Assembly (NCBI RefSeq): GCF_007066085.1
Contig: NZ_CP041405.1
Coordinates: 6,541,501-6,605,500 of the forward strand
From: Paenibacillus thiaminolyticus
GTDB lineage: Bacteria > Bacillota > Bacilli > Paenibacillales > Paenibacillaceae
DNA length: 64,000 nt
Reading direction: 5' to 3'
Part shown: positions 44,501 through 52,929 of the stretch, piece after piece
Numbering within the stretch: the stretch's first letter is position 1
How the letters are laid out: each line of letters starts with the position of its first letter
The notes under the pieces: generated by a model
Told to the model about the DNA's origin: nothing
Databases searched by the model: none
What the model saw: the letters and a program-made list of their open reading frames with translations, nothing else
Made by a program: the position numbers and the translations under genes

Positions 44501-45051
44501 GACAGCTCTCCGGGGTGACAAGCGACGAGGTGATGGCGAGCGTCAAGATCGACCGCACGGCGCCGCTCATCGAGACCTCAGTCACGGATACCGTCTATGG
44601 CAGCACGCCGATCACGCTCCCGATTACGGCAACCGACGCTTTGAGCGGCGTGCAGACCCTTACGGTGCTGCTGGATGGCGCTCCGCTGGAAGCTCCTTAT
44701 GTGATCGTGCCGTCGGAGCTCGCGGCAGGACGTCATGAGCTGAAGATTACGGCGGTCGATTACGCGGGAAATGCCCGGGAAGTAAGCCTGGCCTTCGCAG
44801 TGGTGAAGACGGTCTCGGTGCAGGCTCTGTATGACGCAGTGGATCGGGCTGGTGCCGAGGGCAGGATCACGAACCGCGGCATCGTTCAGGCGCTAAAGAG
44901 TCATATTGCGAAGGTCGAGAAGGGGGACGTGAACGACCCGGACACGTATCGGGCGCTGGAGCAGTTCATTCAGGCCCAGTCCGGCAAGCATATCGATGAG
45001 CAGACAGCCAGCGAGCTGCTTCGCCTCATTGCGCGGCTGCAGGACGCGTAA
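41590..45051 (+). CDS. Secreted M60-family (mucinase/enhancin-type) metallopeptidase with FIMAH domain
   Basis: A 1153-aa exported protein. Signal peptide at residues 1-32. Residues about 34-110 are a tandem repeat of the pentad type DAYAA/DAYTA/DAYAG. A central region carries an M60-like peptidase with the zinc site H732-E-T-G-H736 (GFWHETGHEYQQ) followed by GEVTVNIYSLYVQQ. Then come an OmpL47/Ig-like beta domain (about 910-1060, EYREPFTIDAEGVTNVYARV, IDRTAPLIE) and a C-terminal FIMAH-type helical domain (about 1075-1153, ALYDAVDRAGAEGRI). M60 enzymes cleave glycosylated proteins such as mucins. AAGGAG precedes ATG 41590. Confidence 0.88.
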   Translation: MLSTRTTAKRRRIGACALALSMLMAQPVTGSYAADAYAGDAYTADAYAADAYAGDAYTADAYAADAYAGDAYTADAYAADEYAAGAYAADAYTADAYAADAYTAGASATDSGFATAETRAQPDHGNGSEARAASQHDLDVIHRDLGGYPSVSATYNGGVTAIGDGAFVLAANPDTTPILAAARYGAGRVVVAGDDSYFKFTSDITDARRTAARNILIWATEEAEPLTYQDALDGAGTLPLLTATSKNFAADSRYPIQVLTSDSFHSFELDPARYPVAYVDATMKQDEIDALASYVERGGSIVVAMKGWVMEQYPHVFLGEAYQGRTAKLSEDYPLQRLLNRMGLGLMNNIATTKSETFPKLTEQGADHYHAAALVDQAKRVEAGQLDPNQLEIGPAGADVKKKLQVLAAITGGTFGGLTAESPMYAQIQQDAEHLDTDLSFPLDRSLAPYSSALLAYKLSLVGNQLDAPKSPYADNFPGPVPADAPRVQQKTVTVDFDYSTFDYLRQGTVPKNWISTGLYAPAGEWLTVHVPEGTAGLDVQVGAHTDNLTSQNVWKRIPVVTQRKTLAPGENRIRSPYGGLLYLIPTKPQAGVRKDIAIEGGVEAPYYVLGQTADEEWRSAISQRPAPWAELQGRRVILTLPSEYVRNLGDPKLLLEQWDRIVEYTDEVAGLSPEAPLPHRSVNLPFRYVADRQISAGFMHAGYPIMFQIDPSAAHAVDIERVTRNGWGFWHETGHEYQQGPWNWDVTGEVTVNIYSLYVQQKFGNPSNLLTRNNEGKDFYDRAQDYMEHSDPGTTVYGKSGQDLFVNLVLFRQLSLAYGWDFYQELHRAYRELPANQLPADNQAKIDLFVVMASKTAGEDLTEFFDKWFLKYTPGTVKAQIAALNLPKPSQPIWKLHETEGIEAPVIDLAPKQEWTKEKVEVEVINPTPIEEGSGLRNQYKVGEDGTWTEYREPFTIDAEGVTNVYARVRQLSGVTSDEVMASVKIDRTAPLIETSVTDTVYGSTPITLPITATDALSGVQTLTVLLDGAPLEAPYVIVPSELAAGRHELKITAVDYAGNAREVSLAFAVVKTVSVQALYDAVDRAGAEGRITNRGIVQALKSHIAKVEKGDVNDPDTYRALEQFIQAQSGKHIDEQTASELLRLIARLQDA
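41687..41918 (+). repeat. 15-bp/45-bp coding tandem repeat
   Basis: Within the M60 gene, a 15-bp unit (GACGCATACGCTGGA and variants) is repeated about 15 times. The first three 45-bp blocks are almost identical (GCATATGCTGCAGACGCATA recurs); the later part is more diverged. Confidence 0.88.
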
Positions 45052-45067
45052 ATGTACGGTCTTATTG

Positions 45068-45099
45068 GGAGCCATTCTTCCGCAGGGAAGGGTGGCTCC
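45068..45099 (+). terminator. Terminator of the M60 gene
   Basis: GGAGCCA (45068-45074) pairs with TGGCTCC (45093-45099), extended by TTCTTCC/GGGAAGG inside; TCTGCTTG follows. Confidence 0.7.
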
Positions 45100-45162
45100 T
45101 CTGCTTGTGTGCAGCAGCCGGAACAATCCGCGCCCAGCATAGAGAGGAAGGCCGGATGTACC

Positions 45163-45223
45163 TTAAAAATCGTCAGCCTATTTTTAAAATAATCAGTCCC
45201 CGATCTTAAAATAATACGGTCCC
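45163..45223 (+). promoter_or_regulatory. Three phased direct repeats upstream of the sugar ABC operon
   Basis: TTAAAAATCGTCAGCC (45163), TTAAAATAATCAGTCCC (45184) and TTAAAATAATACGGTCCC (45206) lie 21 and 22 bp apart, that is two helical turns. This is the layout expected for AraC-type activators; the membrane AraC regulator at 49246 is the likely binder (inference). Confidence 0.65.
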
Positions 45224-45322
45224 GCGGTAAAGACGGGAGTATCCAAGGAACGGAGCATTCCGGTATCGTAAAAAGGGTAAGGCGAGAGGGGAGAACATCT
45301 CATGTGAGGGGGGCTTAGTGAA

Positions 45323-47080
45323 GTGAATGAAGTGAAGGAACCGAAGGAATCGAAGGAACTGAAGGTGCCGAAGGTATTGAAGAAATTGAAGCAAATGAAT
45401 GCATCGAAGGTATGTAAGGTATCGGAGCAGGTTCACCCATCGCAATGTGTGAAATTGCATCGTGGGCGTCGCGTAAAATTGCATCGCGCAAAACGCGTAT
45501 GCATCGCGATCCTGGCTGCCATGATGGCGCTAACGCTGGCCGCCTGCAGCGGCGGCTCCGGATCGAACGCTCAAGAGGCGAATGGCGATCAGCCGCCTGA
45601 GAAGCTGACGAATCTGACGTATTGGGTCCAGATGGTCAGCCAAGTATCCGCCACGCTGAAAAGCTACAATGAAATCGAGGCTTATAAGGAGTTGGAGAAG
45701 GTCACGGGGGTGAAGGTGGACTTCCAGCATCCGCCGGAAGGACAGCAAGCGAAGGAGCAGTTCAATCTGATGCTGACATCGGATAAGCTGCCGGATGTCA
45801 TCGAATATTCATGGACGAGTTATCCGGGCGGCCCCGAAAAAGCAATCAAGGACGGCAAAATCATCCGCCTGAACGAGCTGATTGATGAGCATGCGCCGAA
45901 TCTGAAGAAGGTGCTGGGAGAGCATCCGGAATGGAAGAAGGAGATTATGACGGATGAAGGCAGCATCTACGCGTTCCCGTTCATTCGTTCGCATGATCGG
46001 TTAAAAGTGTTTCTCGGGCCGACGATTAGGCAGGATTGGCTCGATAAGCTGAACCTGGAGATGCCGGCGACGATTGATGAATGGTATACGGTGCTCAAGG
46101 CGTTCAAGGAGAATGATATGAACGGCAACGGCAAGGCCGACGAGATTCCGCTGTATCTGGCCAAAGGCGATGTGGACGCGTCAACCGCCTTCCTTGGCGC
46201 CTTCGGCATCAATGCCGGCTTCTATCAGGAGGGCGGAACCGTCAAGTATGGGCCGACGGCTCCGAGGTTCAAGGAGTTCCTGACGCTGATGAATACATGG
46301 TATCAGGAAGGGCTGTTGGACCGCGACTTCGCCACTACCGATGCGAAGCTGCTGGAAGCGAAGATCACCGGCGGGCAGATCGGCGCGGCCGTGCTGTATA
46401 CGGGCAGCGGGATCGGGAACTACAATACGCTCATGAAGGACAAGGACCCGAATTTCCATCTCGTCGCCGCTCCGTATCCCGTTATGAACAAGGGCGACAA
46501 GCAGATTTGGGGATACAAGGACTTCGCATATACGGGCATCGGCGCCGCGGTTACGACGAGCAACAAAAACCCGGTCGAGACGGTGAAATGGCTTGATTAT
46601 GCTTATTCGGAGGAGGGTACCCTGCTGTTCAACTTCGGCAAGGAAGGTGTCAGCTACACGATGGAGAACGGCAAGCCGGTCTTCAAGCCGGAGGTGATGA
46701 ACGATCCTTCCGGGCTTCCGCTGATTCAGTCGATGTCCCAGCATAACCGCGCGACGTTCAGCGGACCGTTCATGCTCGATATCCGCTTCGACGAGCAGTA
46801 CACCACTTCCCCGGATCAGCTCAAGTCCAAGGAGATCTGGGCGGAGCCGACACTGGAGCTGAAGCTGCCGCGCACGACGCCGAACAGCGAAGAGAGCAGC
46901 CGCTATGCCTCCATCATGAACGATATCAACACCTTCAAGGATGAGATGTATTTGAAGTTCATTATGGGCCAGGAGCCGCTGGATAACTTCGATAAATACG
47001 TCAAGACAATCGAGGGCATGGGGCTTCAGGAAGCGATCCAGATTCAGCAGAACGCGCTGGAGCGTTATAACCAACGTTAA
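45323..47080 (+). CDS. Extracellular sugar-binding lipoprotein (LplA/YtcQ-like)
   Basis: Up to 585 aa. The lipobox is LTLAAC followed by SGGSGS at about residue 73. Then comes an SBP type-1 fold: LTNLTYWVQM, KLPDVIEYSW, HDRLKVFLGPTIRQDWLDKLNLEMPATIDEWYTVLKAF and the calcium-loop-like DMNGNGKADE. The GTG at 45323 (with GAGGGGGG upstream) gives an odd 60-residue, Lys/Glu-rich N-terminal extension before the signal peptide. A later start such as ATG 45395 would shorten it. First gene of the importer operon with the permeases at 47143 and 48127. Confidence 0.9.
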   Translation: MNEVKEPKESKELKVPKVLKKLKQMNASKVCKVSEQVHPSQCVKLHRGRRVKLHRAKRVCIAILAAMMALTLAACSGGSGSNAQEANGDQPPEKLTNLTYWVQMVSQVSATLKSYNEIEAYKELEKVTGVKVDFQHPPEGQQAKEQFNLMLTSDKLPDVIEYSWTSYPGGPEKAIKDGKIIRLNELIDEHAPNLKKVLGEHPEWKKEIMTDEGSIYAFPFIRSHDRLKVFLGPTIRQDWLDKLNLEMPATIDEWYTVLKAFKENDMNGNGKADEIPLYLAKGDVDASTAFLGAFGINAGFYQEGGTVKYGPTAPRFKEFLTLMNTWYQEGLLDRDFATTDAKLLEAKITGGQIGAAVLYTGSGIGNYNTLMKDKDPNFHLVAAPYPVMNKGDKQIWGYKDFAYTGIGAAVTTSNKNPVETVKWLDYAYSEEGTLLFNFGKEGVSYTMENGKPVFKPEVMNDPSGLPLIQSMSQHNRATFSGPFMLDIRFDEQYTTSPDQLKSKEIWAEPTLELKLPRTTPNSEESSRYASIMNDINTFKDEMYLKFIMGQEPLDNFDKYVKTIEGMGLQEAIQIQQNALERYNQR

Positions 47081-47088
47081 GCGGCGGG

Positions 47089-47115
47089 AAGCGGGAGAGT
47101 CACTCTCGCTTCTTC
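47089..47115 (+). terminator. Hairpin between binding-protein and permease genes
   Basis: GAAGCGGGAGAG pairs with CTCTCGCTTC around a 3-base loop, followed by TTCC. Such intercistronic hairpins often keep the binding-protein mRNA in excess over permease mRNA. Confidence 0.5.
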
Positions 47116-47142
47116 CATACAACGAGGAAAGTGGGGACACGG

Positions 47143-48111
47143 ATGGCAGCTTCACCACCGGCGCTACCGCCCGACAAGAAGGCGAGAGAACGCCGCAAGC
47201 TCGAAAAGCGAAGCCTCATCAAGAAGGACTTGAAGCGGAATAAATATATATATTTGCTGGCGCTTCCGGTTATCGCGTATTACGCCATTTTCCACTACGG
47301 ACCGATGTACGGCCTGCTGATGGCTTTCAAAGATTACAGCATCGCGGACGGCATCTGGGGCAGCAAGTGGATCGGCTTCGATCATTTCAAGAATTTTTTC
47401 AACAGCTACTACTTCGGCCGTCTGCTTCGCAATACGATCCTGATCAATGTGTACGAGCTGTTGTTTGCTTTTCCCGCGCCGATAATATTGGCCTTGCTGC
47501 TGAACGAGATTCGGGGCCGCATCTTCAAGCGCACGGTGCAGACGATCTCTTATCTGCCGCATTTCATCTCGATTGTCGTCGTGGTGGGAATGATGTTCGA
47601 TTTCCTGGCGCGGGACGGACTGATTAATCAGCTGCTTGGGTTTCTGGGCATCGACAGCATTCCGTTCATGTCGGAGCCGGGCTGGTTCCGGACGCTGTTC
47701 GTAGGCTCCGGCATCTGGCAGGGGCTGGGCTGGGGCTCCATTATCTACCTGGCCGCGATCGCCACGATCGATCCGACCTTGTATGAAGCGGCCAAGATCG
47801 ACGGAGCCGGGCGCTTCAAGCAGGTGCTCCATATTACGATTCCGGGAATGATGCCGACCATCGTCATTATGTTCATTCTGAACATGGGTTCGATGATGAG
47901 CGTCGGCAGCGAGAAGGTGCTGCTCATGTACAGTCCGCTTACGTACGAGACGGCGGATGTCATCTCCACCTTCGTCTACCGAAGAGGGGTGCTCGATTCC
48001 GATTATGGATTTACGACGGCGGTCGGCTTGTTCAACTCGGTGGTCAGCTTCATTCTGCTGGTCGTCTCCAATACGATCAGCAAGCGGGTCAGCGAGCACA
48101 AATTATGGTAG
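47143..48111 (+). CDS. Sugar ABC transporter permease (LplB-like)
   Basis: About 322 aa, six helices. KRNKYIYLLALPVIAYYAIFHYGPMYGLLMAFKDY is typical of LplB/YteP. The EAA loop (YEAAKIDGAGRFKQVLHITIPGM), which docks to the ATPase, is intact. ATG 47143 or GTG 47131 may be the start. Works with the LplA-like lipoprotein and the next permease; no ATPase gene is in the window, so a shared MsmX-type ATPase is expected. Confidence 0.93.
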   Translation: MAASPPALPPDKKARERRKLEKRSLIKKDLKRNKYIYLLALPVIAYYAIFHYGPMYGLLMAFKDYSIADGIWGSKWIGFDHFKNFFNSYYFGRLLRNTILINVYELLFAFPAPIILALLLNEIRGRIFKRTVQTISYLPHFISIVVVVGMMFDFLARDGLINQLLGFLGIDSIPFMSEPGWFRTLFVGSGIWQGLGWGSIIYLAAIATIDPTLYEAAKIDGAGRFKQVLHITIPGMMPTIVIMFILNMGSMMSVGSEKVLLMYSPLTYETADVISTFVYRRGVLDSDYGFTTAVGLFNSVVSFILLVVSNTISKRVSEHKLW

Positions 48112-48126
48112 AGAGGAGGCGGGCCG

Positions 48127-49002
48127 TTGAGAACTTCACTCGGTGAGAAAGTGTTTACCGGATTCAATACGATATTGATGCTGCTGCTCTGCTTCGTGAC
48201 GCTGTATCCGTTCATCTATGTCGGATTCGCTTCCTTGAGCAGTCCCGCCTCGCTCGCTCAGCACCGCGGGCTGCTGTTGGCCCCGCTGGAGATCAACTTC
48301 AGCGCGTATAAGGCCGTATTCGACAATCCGATGATTACGACGGGATACCGGAATACGCTGATCTATGTCATCTGCGGCACGGCGATCAATTTGCTCTTGA
48401 CGGCTATCGGGGCGTATGTGCTGTCGCGGCGCAATCTGTATTTCAAAAATATTCTCATGCTGCTGATCGTCATTACGATGTTTTTCGGCGGGGGCCTGAT
48501 TCCGACGTATCTGCTCATTAACAAGCTCGGCATGCTGAATACGGTCTGGGCCCTGCTTATTCCCGGGGCGATCAGCACCTTCAACATGATTATTATGCGA
48601 ACCGGGTTCCAGTCCGTTCCGATCAGTCTGGAGGAATCCGCGCGCATCGACGGGGCGAATGATCTCGTCATTCTGTTCCGCATTATCATTCCGTTATCGA
48701 TGCCGGTCATCGCGGTCATGATTCTGTGGTATGCCGTCGGACATTGGAACTCCTACTTCAGCGCCTTGATCTATATGCGGGATCGGGAGCTGTTCCCGCT
48801 GCAGCTCGTGCTGCGCGAGATTCTGATCACGAACTCGATGGACAGCATGATGACCGATTCCGGGGCGGGCGATCGGATCGCGATTGCGGAGACGATCAAG
48901 TACGCGACGATCATCGTCTCGACGCTGCCGATTCTGGTGCTTTATCCTTTTCTGCAAAAATATTTTGTCAAAGGCGTATTAATCGGGGCTATCAAAGAAT
49001 AG
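48127..49002 (+). CDS. Sugar ABC transporter permease (YtcP/LplC-like)
   Basis: A 291-aa six-helix permease starting at TTG 48127 with GGAGG 8 bases upstream. The EAA loop reads LEESARIDGANDLVILFRIIIPLSMPVIAVM, and GAYVLSRRNLYFKN and FFGGGLIPTYLLINKLGM are typical of YtcP. 15 bp after the first permease; the pair forms the membrane channel. Confidence 0.93.
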   Translation: MRTSLGEKVFTGFNTILMLLLCFVTLYPFIYVGFASLSSPASLAQHRGLLLAPLEINFSAYKAVFDNPMITTGYRNTLIYVICGTAINLLLTAIGAYVLSRRNLYFKNILMLLIVITMFFGGGLIPTYLLINKLGMLNTVWALLIPGAISTFNMIIMRTGFQSVPISLEESARIDGANDLVILFRIIIPLSMPVIAVMILWYAVGHWNSYFSALIYMRDRELFPLQLVLREILITNSMDSMMTDSGAGDRIAIAETIKYATIIVSTLPILVLYPFLQKYFVKGVLIGAIKE

Positions 49003-49245
49003 TTCAGTAACAGCAAGCAATGAAGAAACAGAAATCAATGAAGTACCAGCAATCAAAGAAGAACAGCAGCCAATGCAGAGCGGAGCCGCGCGCCGGCGGG
49101 TGCATCACCATCCTGATGCTCGGGAAGCAATTGGGCGCGCATCGGCGGATTCGCGGTCACAATTCAAAAGGAAGAAGCAGGGAATCAGGGATCGATCACG
49201 AAGGATACATGATTCATTCCAAATTCAACAAGCGGAGGGATCATC

Positions 49246-51636
49246 ATGCGATCGATAGTGAACCTTCTTCTGAAGCTTCGCAAACGCAGCTTAAGCCGCG
49301 TCTTGACGGCGATGATTGTGTCGAACCTGTGCTTGCTGCTGATTCCGGTCACCATGGGCTTATTCCTGTATACGATGGTGGAGGATGTGCTCGAAAATAA
49401 TGCCCGGCGGTCCAATTCGGCGATGCTGGAGCAGCTTCGGCTGTCGATGGATCATAAGCTGAAGGAGCTGGATATCCTCGCGAAGCAGGTAGCCTTCAAT
49501 CCGAAGCTGACCGCCCTGCTCAGTTCTAGCGGAACCGCAAGCGAGGAGTCGTATAAGCAGGTCGAGTTCGTGCGCGATTATCTGAACCGCTACCAGAGCT
49601 TCGCCAGCGGCTTCGTGAAGGACTTCTACGTCTACCTGCAGGCGGGGGATCTGATCCTGAAGCCGGGCCTGCGTACCGACGCGAGCACCTTCTATGAGAA
49701 GTATTATGCGTATGTGGATATGGATGCGGAAGCATGGCGCTCGGGGATGCTGGATGGCTATCACAGCATGACCTATCTGCCCTCGGCTGCGCTGCTGCAG
49801 GATCCGGTCAATGGCGGGAGCCCGGCCAAGGTGATCACGTATGTGCAATCGCTTCCAATCTATGAAGTGACCGGGACGCGCGGATCGCTGGTCATCTTGA
49901 TCGACGAGCAGAAGGTGCAGGAAATGTTCAAGCAGATCGAGCTGGCGAACGACAGCACCATTTTCATCGTGAATCATAACCGGGAGATTATCGCGGCTAC
50001 CGATCCCGCCCTTGCGCTGCCGGATGAGATGTCGGAGCAGCTGGCGAACGGTTCCGGATTATTCGATTACGCCTGGAATGGTACCGATAGCATCGTCTCT
50101 TATGCTTTATCCGCGGAAGCCGGCTGGCATTATGTGTCCGTGATGCCGAAGGATCGGTTCATGCAGCGGGTCGAGAGCATGAAGCGGATCGCGCTCTTCG
50201 TCTTGATCGTGGCCCTGGCATGCGGAGGGGCGACGGCTTACTGGCTCGCTTACCGCCATTATAGTCCCGTCAAAAGAATGGTCGACGCCCTTATCCAAGG
50301 CAAGCCGGAGCGGAAGCGGCCGGGGAATGAATATGAGTTCATCCGCGAATCGATCGAGGGGACGCTGCTCGAAGAGAAGCATCTGCGCAGCCGTCTGCTG
50401 CGGCAGGCTCCGGTTATCCGGAGCAATTTCCTCTCGCGCCTCATCCGCGGGTATGTGGATTTCGAGCGGGAGCCGCTTGAGTCTCAGCTCGACTTCCTGC
50501 ATATGGAATTCCTGTCCGATCGGTTCGCCGTCTTCATCGTGCAGGCGGAAGATATTACGGGGTATGCGAAGCAGGAGTCGGAGGCGAAGTGGACGCAGAT
50601 TCGCTTCATTATCTCGAATATCGGAACGGATATGATCCAGGCCCGCCATATCGGCTATGCCGTCGAGCTGGAGCGGGACCGGATTGGCTTTCTCTGTAAT
50701 TTCGACCCTGCGCTGGCGGAGGAGCACGCGAAGGATCTGCAGGAGATGACCGAGCAATTGCTGGATATGATGCATCAGCGGTTCCGCATTTCTGTGACGA
50801 TCGCGGTCAGCGGCATTCATGAGGGTCCTGCCCAGATCGGCCATGCCTATCTGGAGGCGATGGCGGCCTTCGACTACCGCATGTTCCGGGGGCGGAATGC
50901 GATCATCCATTTCGGCGAGATTCAGGATGTGACCCCGCATTATTATTATCCGCTTGAATTCGAAACGCAGTTGGTCAACCACGTGAAAAGCGGGGATACC
51001 GAAAATGTCGTGAAGCTGCTCGACAATATTTACGAGATGAACTTCAACGCGGCCAAGACGACATTCGAGCTGGGGATGTGCTTGTTTTTCAATATTATGA
51101 GTACGTTCCTGAAGATTACCAATTCAACCAATACAGATCATGAAGCGCTGCTGGGCCCGAATATCGATCCGATCAAAAATCTATTCAATTATAGAACCGT
51201 GGAAGAGATGCATGCCGAGACGAAGCGCTTGTTCGCTAGGCTTACGTCCTCCTTCCAGACGGCGCAGAGCGATCACAGCAAGCAGCTCTTGGCGGACATT
51301 ATGCGCGTGATCGATCTTCATCTGCATGATCAGAATCTGGGACTTGTCATGATCGCCGATCATGTCGGCATGACTCCGCAGTATGTGTCCAGCTTCTTCA
51401 AGAAGGCGAGCAATCAGAATCTGACCGACTACATCACCCGCGCCCGGATTGATCTGGCAAAGGCGCATATGGCGCAGTCCGATCTCACGAATTCGCAGCT
51501 CGCTCAGATGGTGGGGTATACGAATGACGTCGTGTTCATTCGCGCCTTCAAGAAGCTGGAAGGGGTGACGCCGGGCAAGTACCGCATCAGCATTCAGCGT
51601 TCCGCTTGCGAACGCGATAAGGAGGCTCATCTATGA
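49246..51636 (+). CDS. Membrane-bound AraC-family regulator of glycan uptake
   Basis: A 796-aa regulator. Helix 1 (residues 20-46) and helix 2 (about 307-330, IALFVLIVALACGGATAYWLAY) flank an extracellular Cache-like sensor. A cytoplasmic linker leads to a C-terminal AraC HTH pair (about 685-790, IDLHLHDQNLGLVMIADHVGMTPQYVSSFFKKASNQNLTDYI, LAQMVGYTNDVVFIRAFKKLEGVTPGKYR). Such one-component regulators sit inside Paenibacillus glycan loci and activate the importer operon. GGAGGG precedes the ATG. Its stop overlaps the GH88 start by 4 bp. Confidence 0.92.
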   Translation: MRSIVNLLLKLRKRSLSRVLTAMIVSNLCLLLIPVTMGLFLYTMVEDVLENNARRSNSAMLEQLRLSMDHKLKELDILAKQVAFNPKLTALLSSSGTASEESYKQVEFVRDYLNRYQSFASGFVKDFYVYLQAGDLILKPGLRTDASTFYEKYYAYVDMDAEAWRSGMLDGYHSMTYLPSAALLQDPVNGGSPAKVITYVQSLPIYEVTGTRGSLVILIDEQKVQEMFKQIELANDSTIFIVNHNREIIAATDPALALPDEMSEQLANGSGLFDYAWNGTDSIVSYALSAEAGWHYVSVMPKDRFMQRVESMKRIALFVLIVALACGGATAYWLAYRHYSPVKRMVDALIQGKPERKRPGNEYEFIRESIEGTLLEEKHLRSRLLRQAPVIRSNFLSRLIRGYVDFEREPLESQLDFLHMEFLSDRFAVFIVQAEDITGYAKQESEAKWTQIRFIISNIGTDMIQARHIGYAVELERDRIGFLCNFDPALAEEHAKDLQEMTEQLLDMMHQRFRISVTIAVSGIHEGPAQIGHAYLEAMAAFDYRMFRGRNAIIHFGEIQDVTPHYYYPLEFETQLVNHVKSGDTENVVKLLDNIYEMNFNAAKTTFELGMCLFFNIMSTFLKITNSTNTDHEALLGPNIDPIKNLFNYRTVEEMHAETKRLFARLTSSFQTAQSDHSKQLLADIMRVIDLHLHDQNLGLVMIADHVGMTPQYVSSFFKKASNQNLTDYITRARIDLAKAHMAQSDLTNSQLAQMVGYTNDVVFIRAFKKLEGVTPGKYRISIQRSACERDKEAHL

Positions 51637-52829
51637 TTACGAATATCGTCAAGGAAGCAATCGCGGCTCCGCAGCGCTTCGGAGTGAACGGGCAAGCGGT
51701 ATGGAGCACAGAAAAATGCGACCAGGCGATTGAATTTGTGCTTCGCCAGATCGATCGCAATCTGGAGCCGTTCGCCCGCCAATTCCCGGCGCCGGCGAGC
51801 ATCAATCTCATCTATCCGGCCATCGGCAACACCGAGTGGACCTCGTCCTTCTGGACGGGGATGCTCTGGCTGGCGTATGAAGTGACCGGCGAGGCGAAAT
51901 ACCGGAACACGGCCGAGCAGCAGTTGGAAAGCTATAAGGAGCGGATCGAGCAGCGGATCGCCACCGGGACGCATGATCTCGGCTTCCTCTATACGCTCTC
52001 CTGCATCGCCGCCTACAAGCTCACTGGCAATACGGAAGCGAAGGCGATCGCGCTGCAGGCCGCAGACCTTCTGATGGAGCGTTATTTCGAGAAGGCGGGC
52101 ATCATTCAGGCATGGGGCAATCTGAATAATCCGAGCCAGCGCGGGCGGATGATCGTCGATTGCGCGATGAATCTGCCGCTGCTCTACTGGGCTTCCGAGA
52201 TGACCGGGGATGCGCGGTATCACGAGGCGGCGGAGCGCCATATCCGGCAGACGGCGACCTATCTCATTCGCGGCGACGCTTCGACGTATCATACGTTCTA
52301 TATGGATACGGAGACGGGCGAGCCGAAGTACGGCAAGACCGCGCAGGGCTATGCCGACGATTCCTGCTGGTCGCGCGGCCAGGCGTGGGCGATGTACGGG
52401 CTCCCGCTCAGTTACCGCTATACCCGGGATGCGTCGCTGCTCGAGTATGCGGAGAAAGTGACTCATTATTATTTGAACCGGCTGCCGGAAGATTATATCT
52501 GCTATTGGGATCTGATCTTCACCGCAGGGGAGGAAGAGCGGGACAGCTCGGCCGCAGCGATCGCGGCTTGCGGGATGATGGAGCTGGCGAAGCATTTGCC
52601 GCTGGCGCATGAACATCGCCGCCTGTATGAGAATGCGGCGCTGCTGACGCTCGATTCGCTGGCGGCGCGCTACACATCGGCCACACGGCCCGAATCGAAC
52701 GGAGTGCTCCTCCATGCCGTCTACGGCAAGCCGCTTGGCAACGGCGTCGACGAATGCTGCATCTGGGGCGATTATTATTATTTCGAGGCATTGGTGCGGG
52801 CCAGGACGGACTGGCGCAGCTATTGGTAG
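51633..52829 (+). CDS. GH88 unsaturated glucuronyl hydrolase
   Basis: A 398-aa cytoplasmic (alpha/alpha)6-barrel enzyme. The two Asp characteristic of GH88 are D115 in THDLGFLY and D176 in IVDCAMNLPLLYWAS. Their 61-residue spacing equals that of the D88/D149 pair in the studied Bacillus enzyme (from memory). It removes the 4,5-unsaturated uronic acid left by polysaccharide lyases on glycosaminoglycans or related polymers, by hydration of the double bond. ATG overlaps the AraC stop, so it is co-expressed with the regulator. Confidence 0.9.
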   Translation: MITNIVKEAIAAPQRFGVNGQAVWSTEKCDQAIEFVLRQIDRNLEPFARQFPAPASINLIYPAIGNTEWTSSFWTGMLWLAYEVTGEAKYRNTAEQQLESYKERIEQRIATGTHDLGFLYTLSCIAAYKLTGNTEAKAIALQAADLLMERYFEKAGIIQAWGNLNNPSQRGRMIVDCAMNLPLLYWASEMTGDARYHEAAERHIRQTATYLIRGDASTYHTFYMDTETGEPKYGKTAQGYADDSCWSRGQAWAMYGLPLSYRYTRDASLLEYAEKVTHYYLNRLPEDYICYWDLIFTAGEEERDSSAAAIAACGMMELAKHLPLAHEHRRLYENAALLTLDSLAARYTSATRPESNGVLLHAVYGKPLGNGVDECCIWGDYYYFEALVRARTDWRSYW

Positions 52830-52929
52830 GCCGTGAATGGAACCGGGTTAGAGGAAGGCGCTGAAGGAGACGGGGGAGTTTTGGAATCAAGGGCCCCTAA
52901 GGAATTGGGGAATGCAGGAAGGAGTCATC

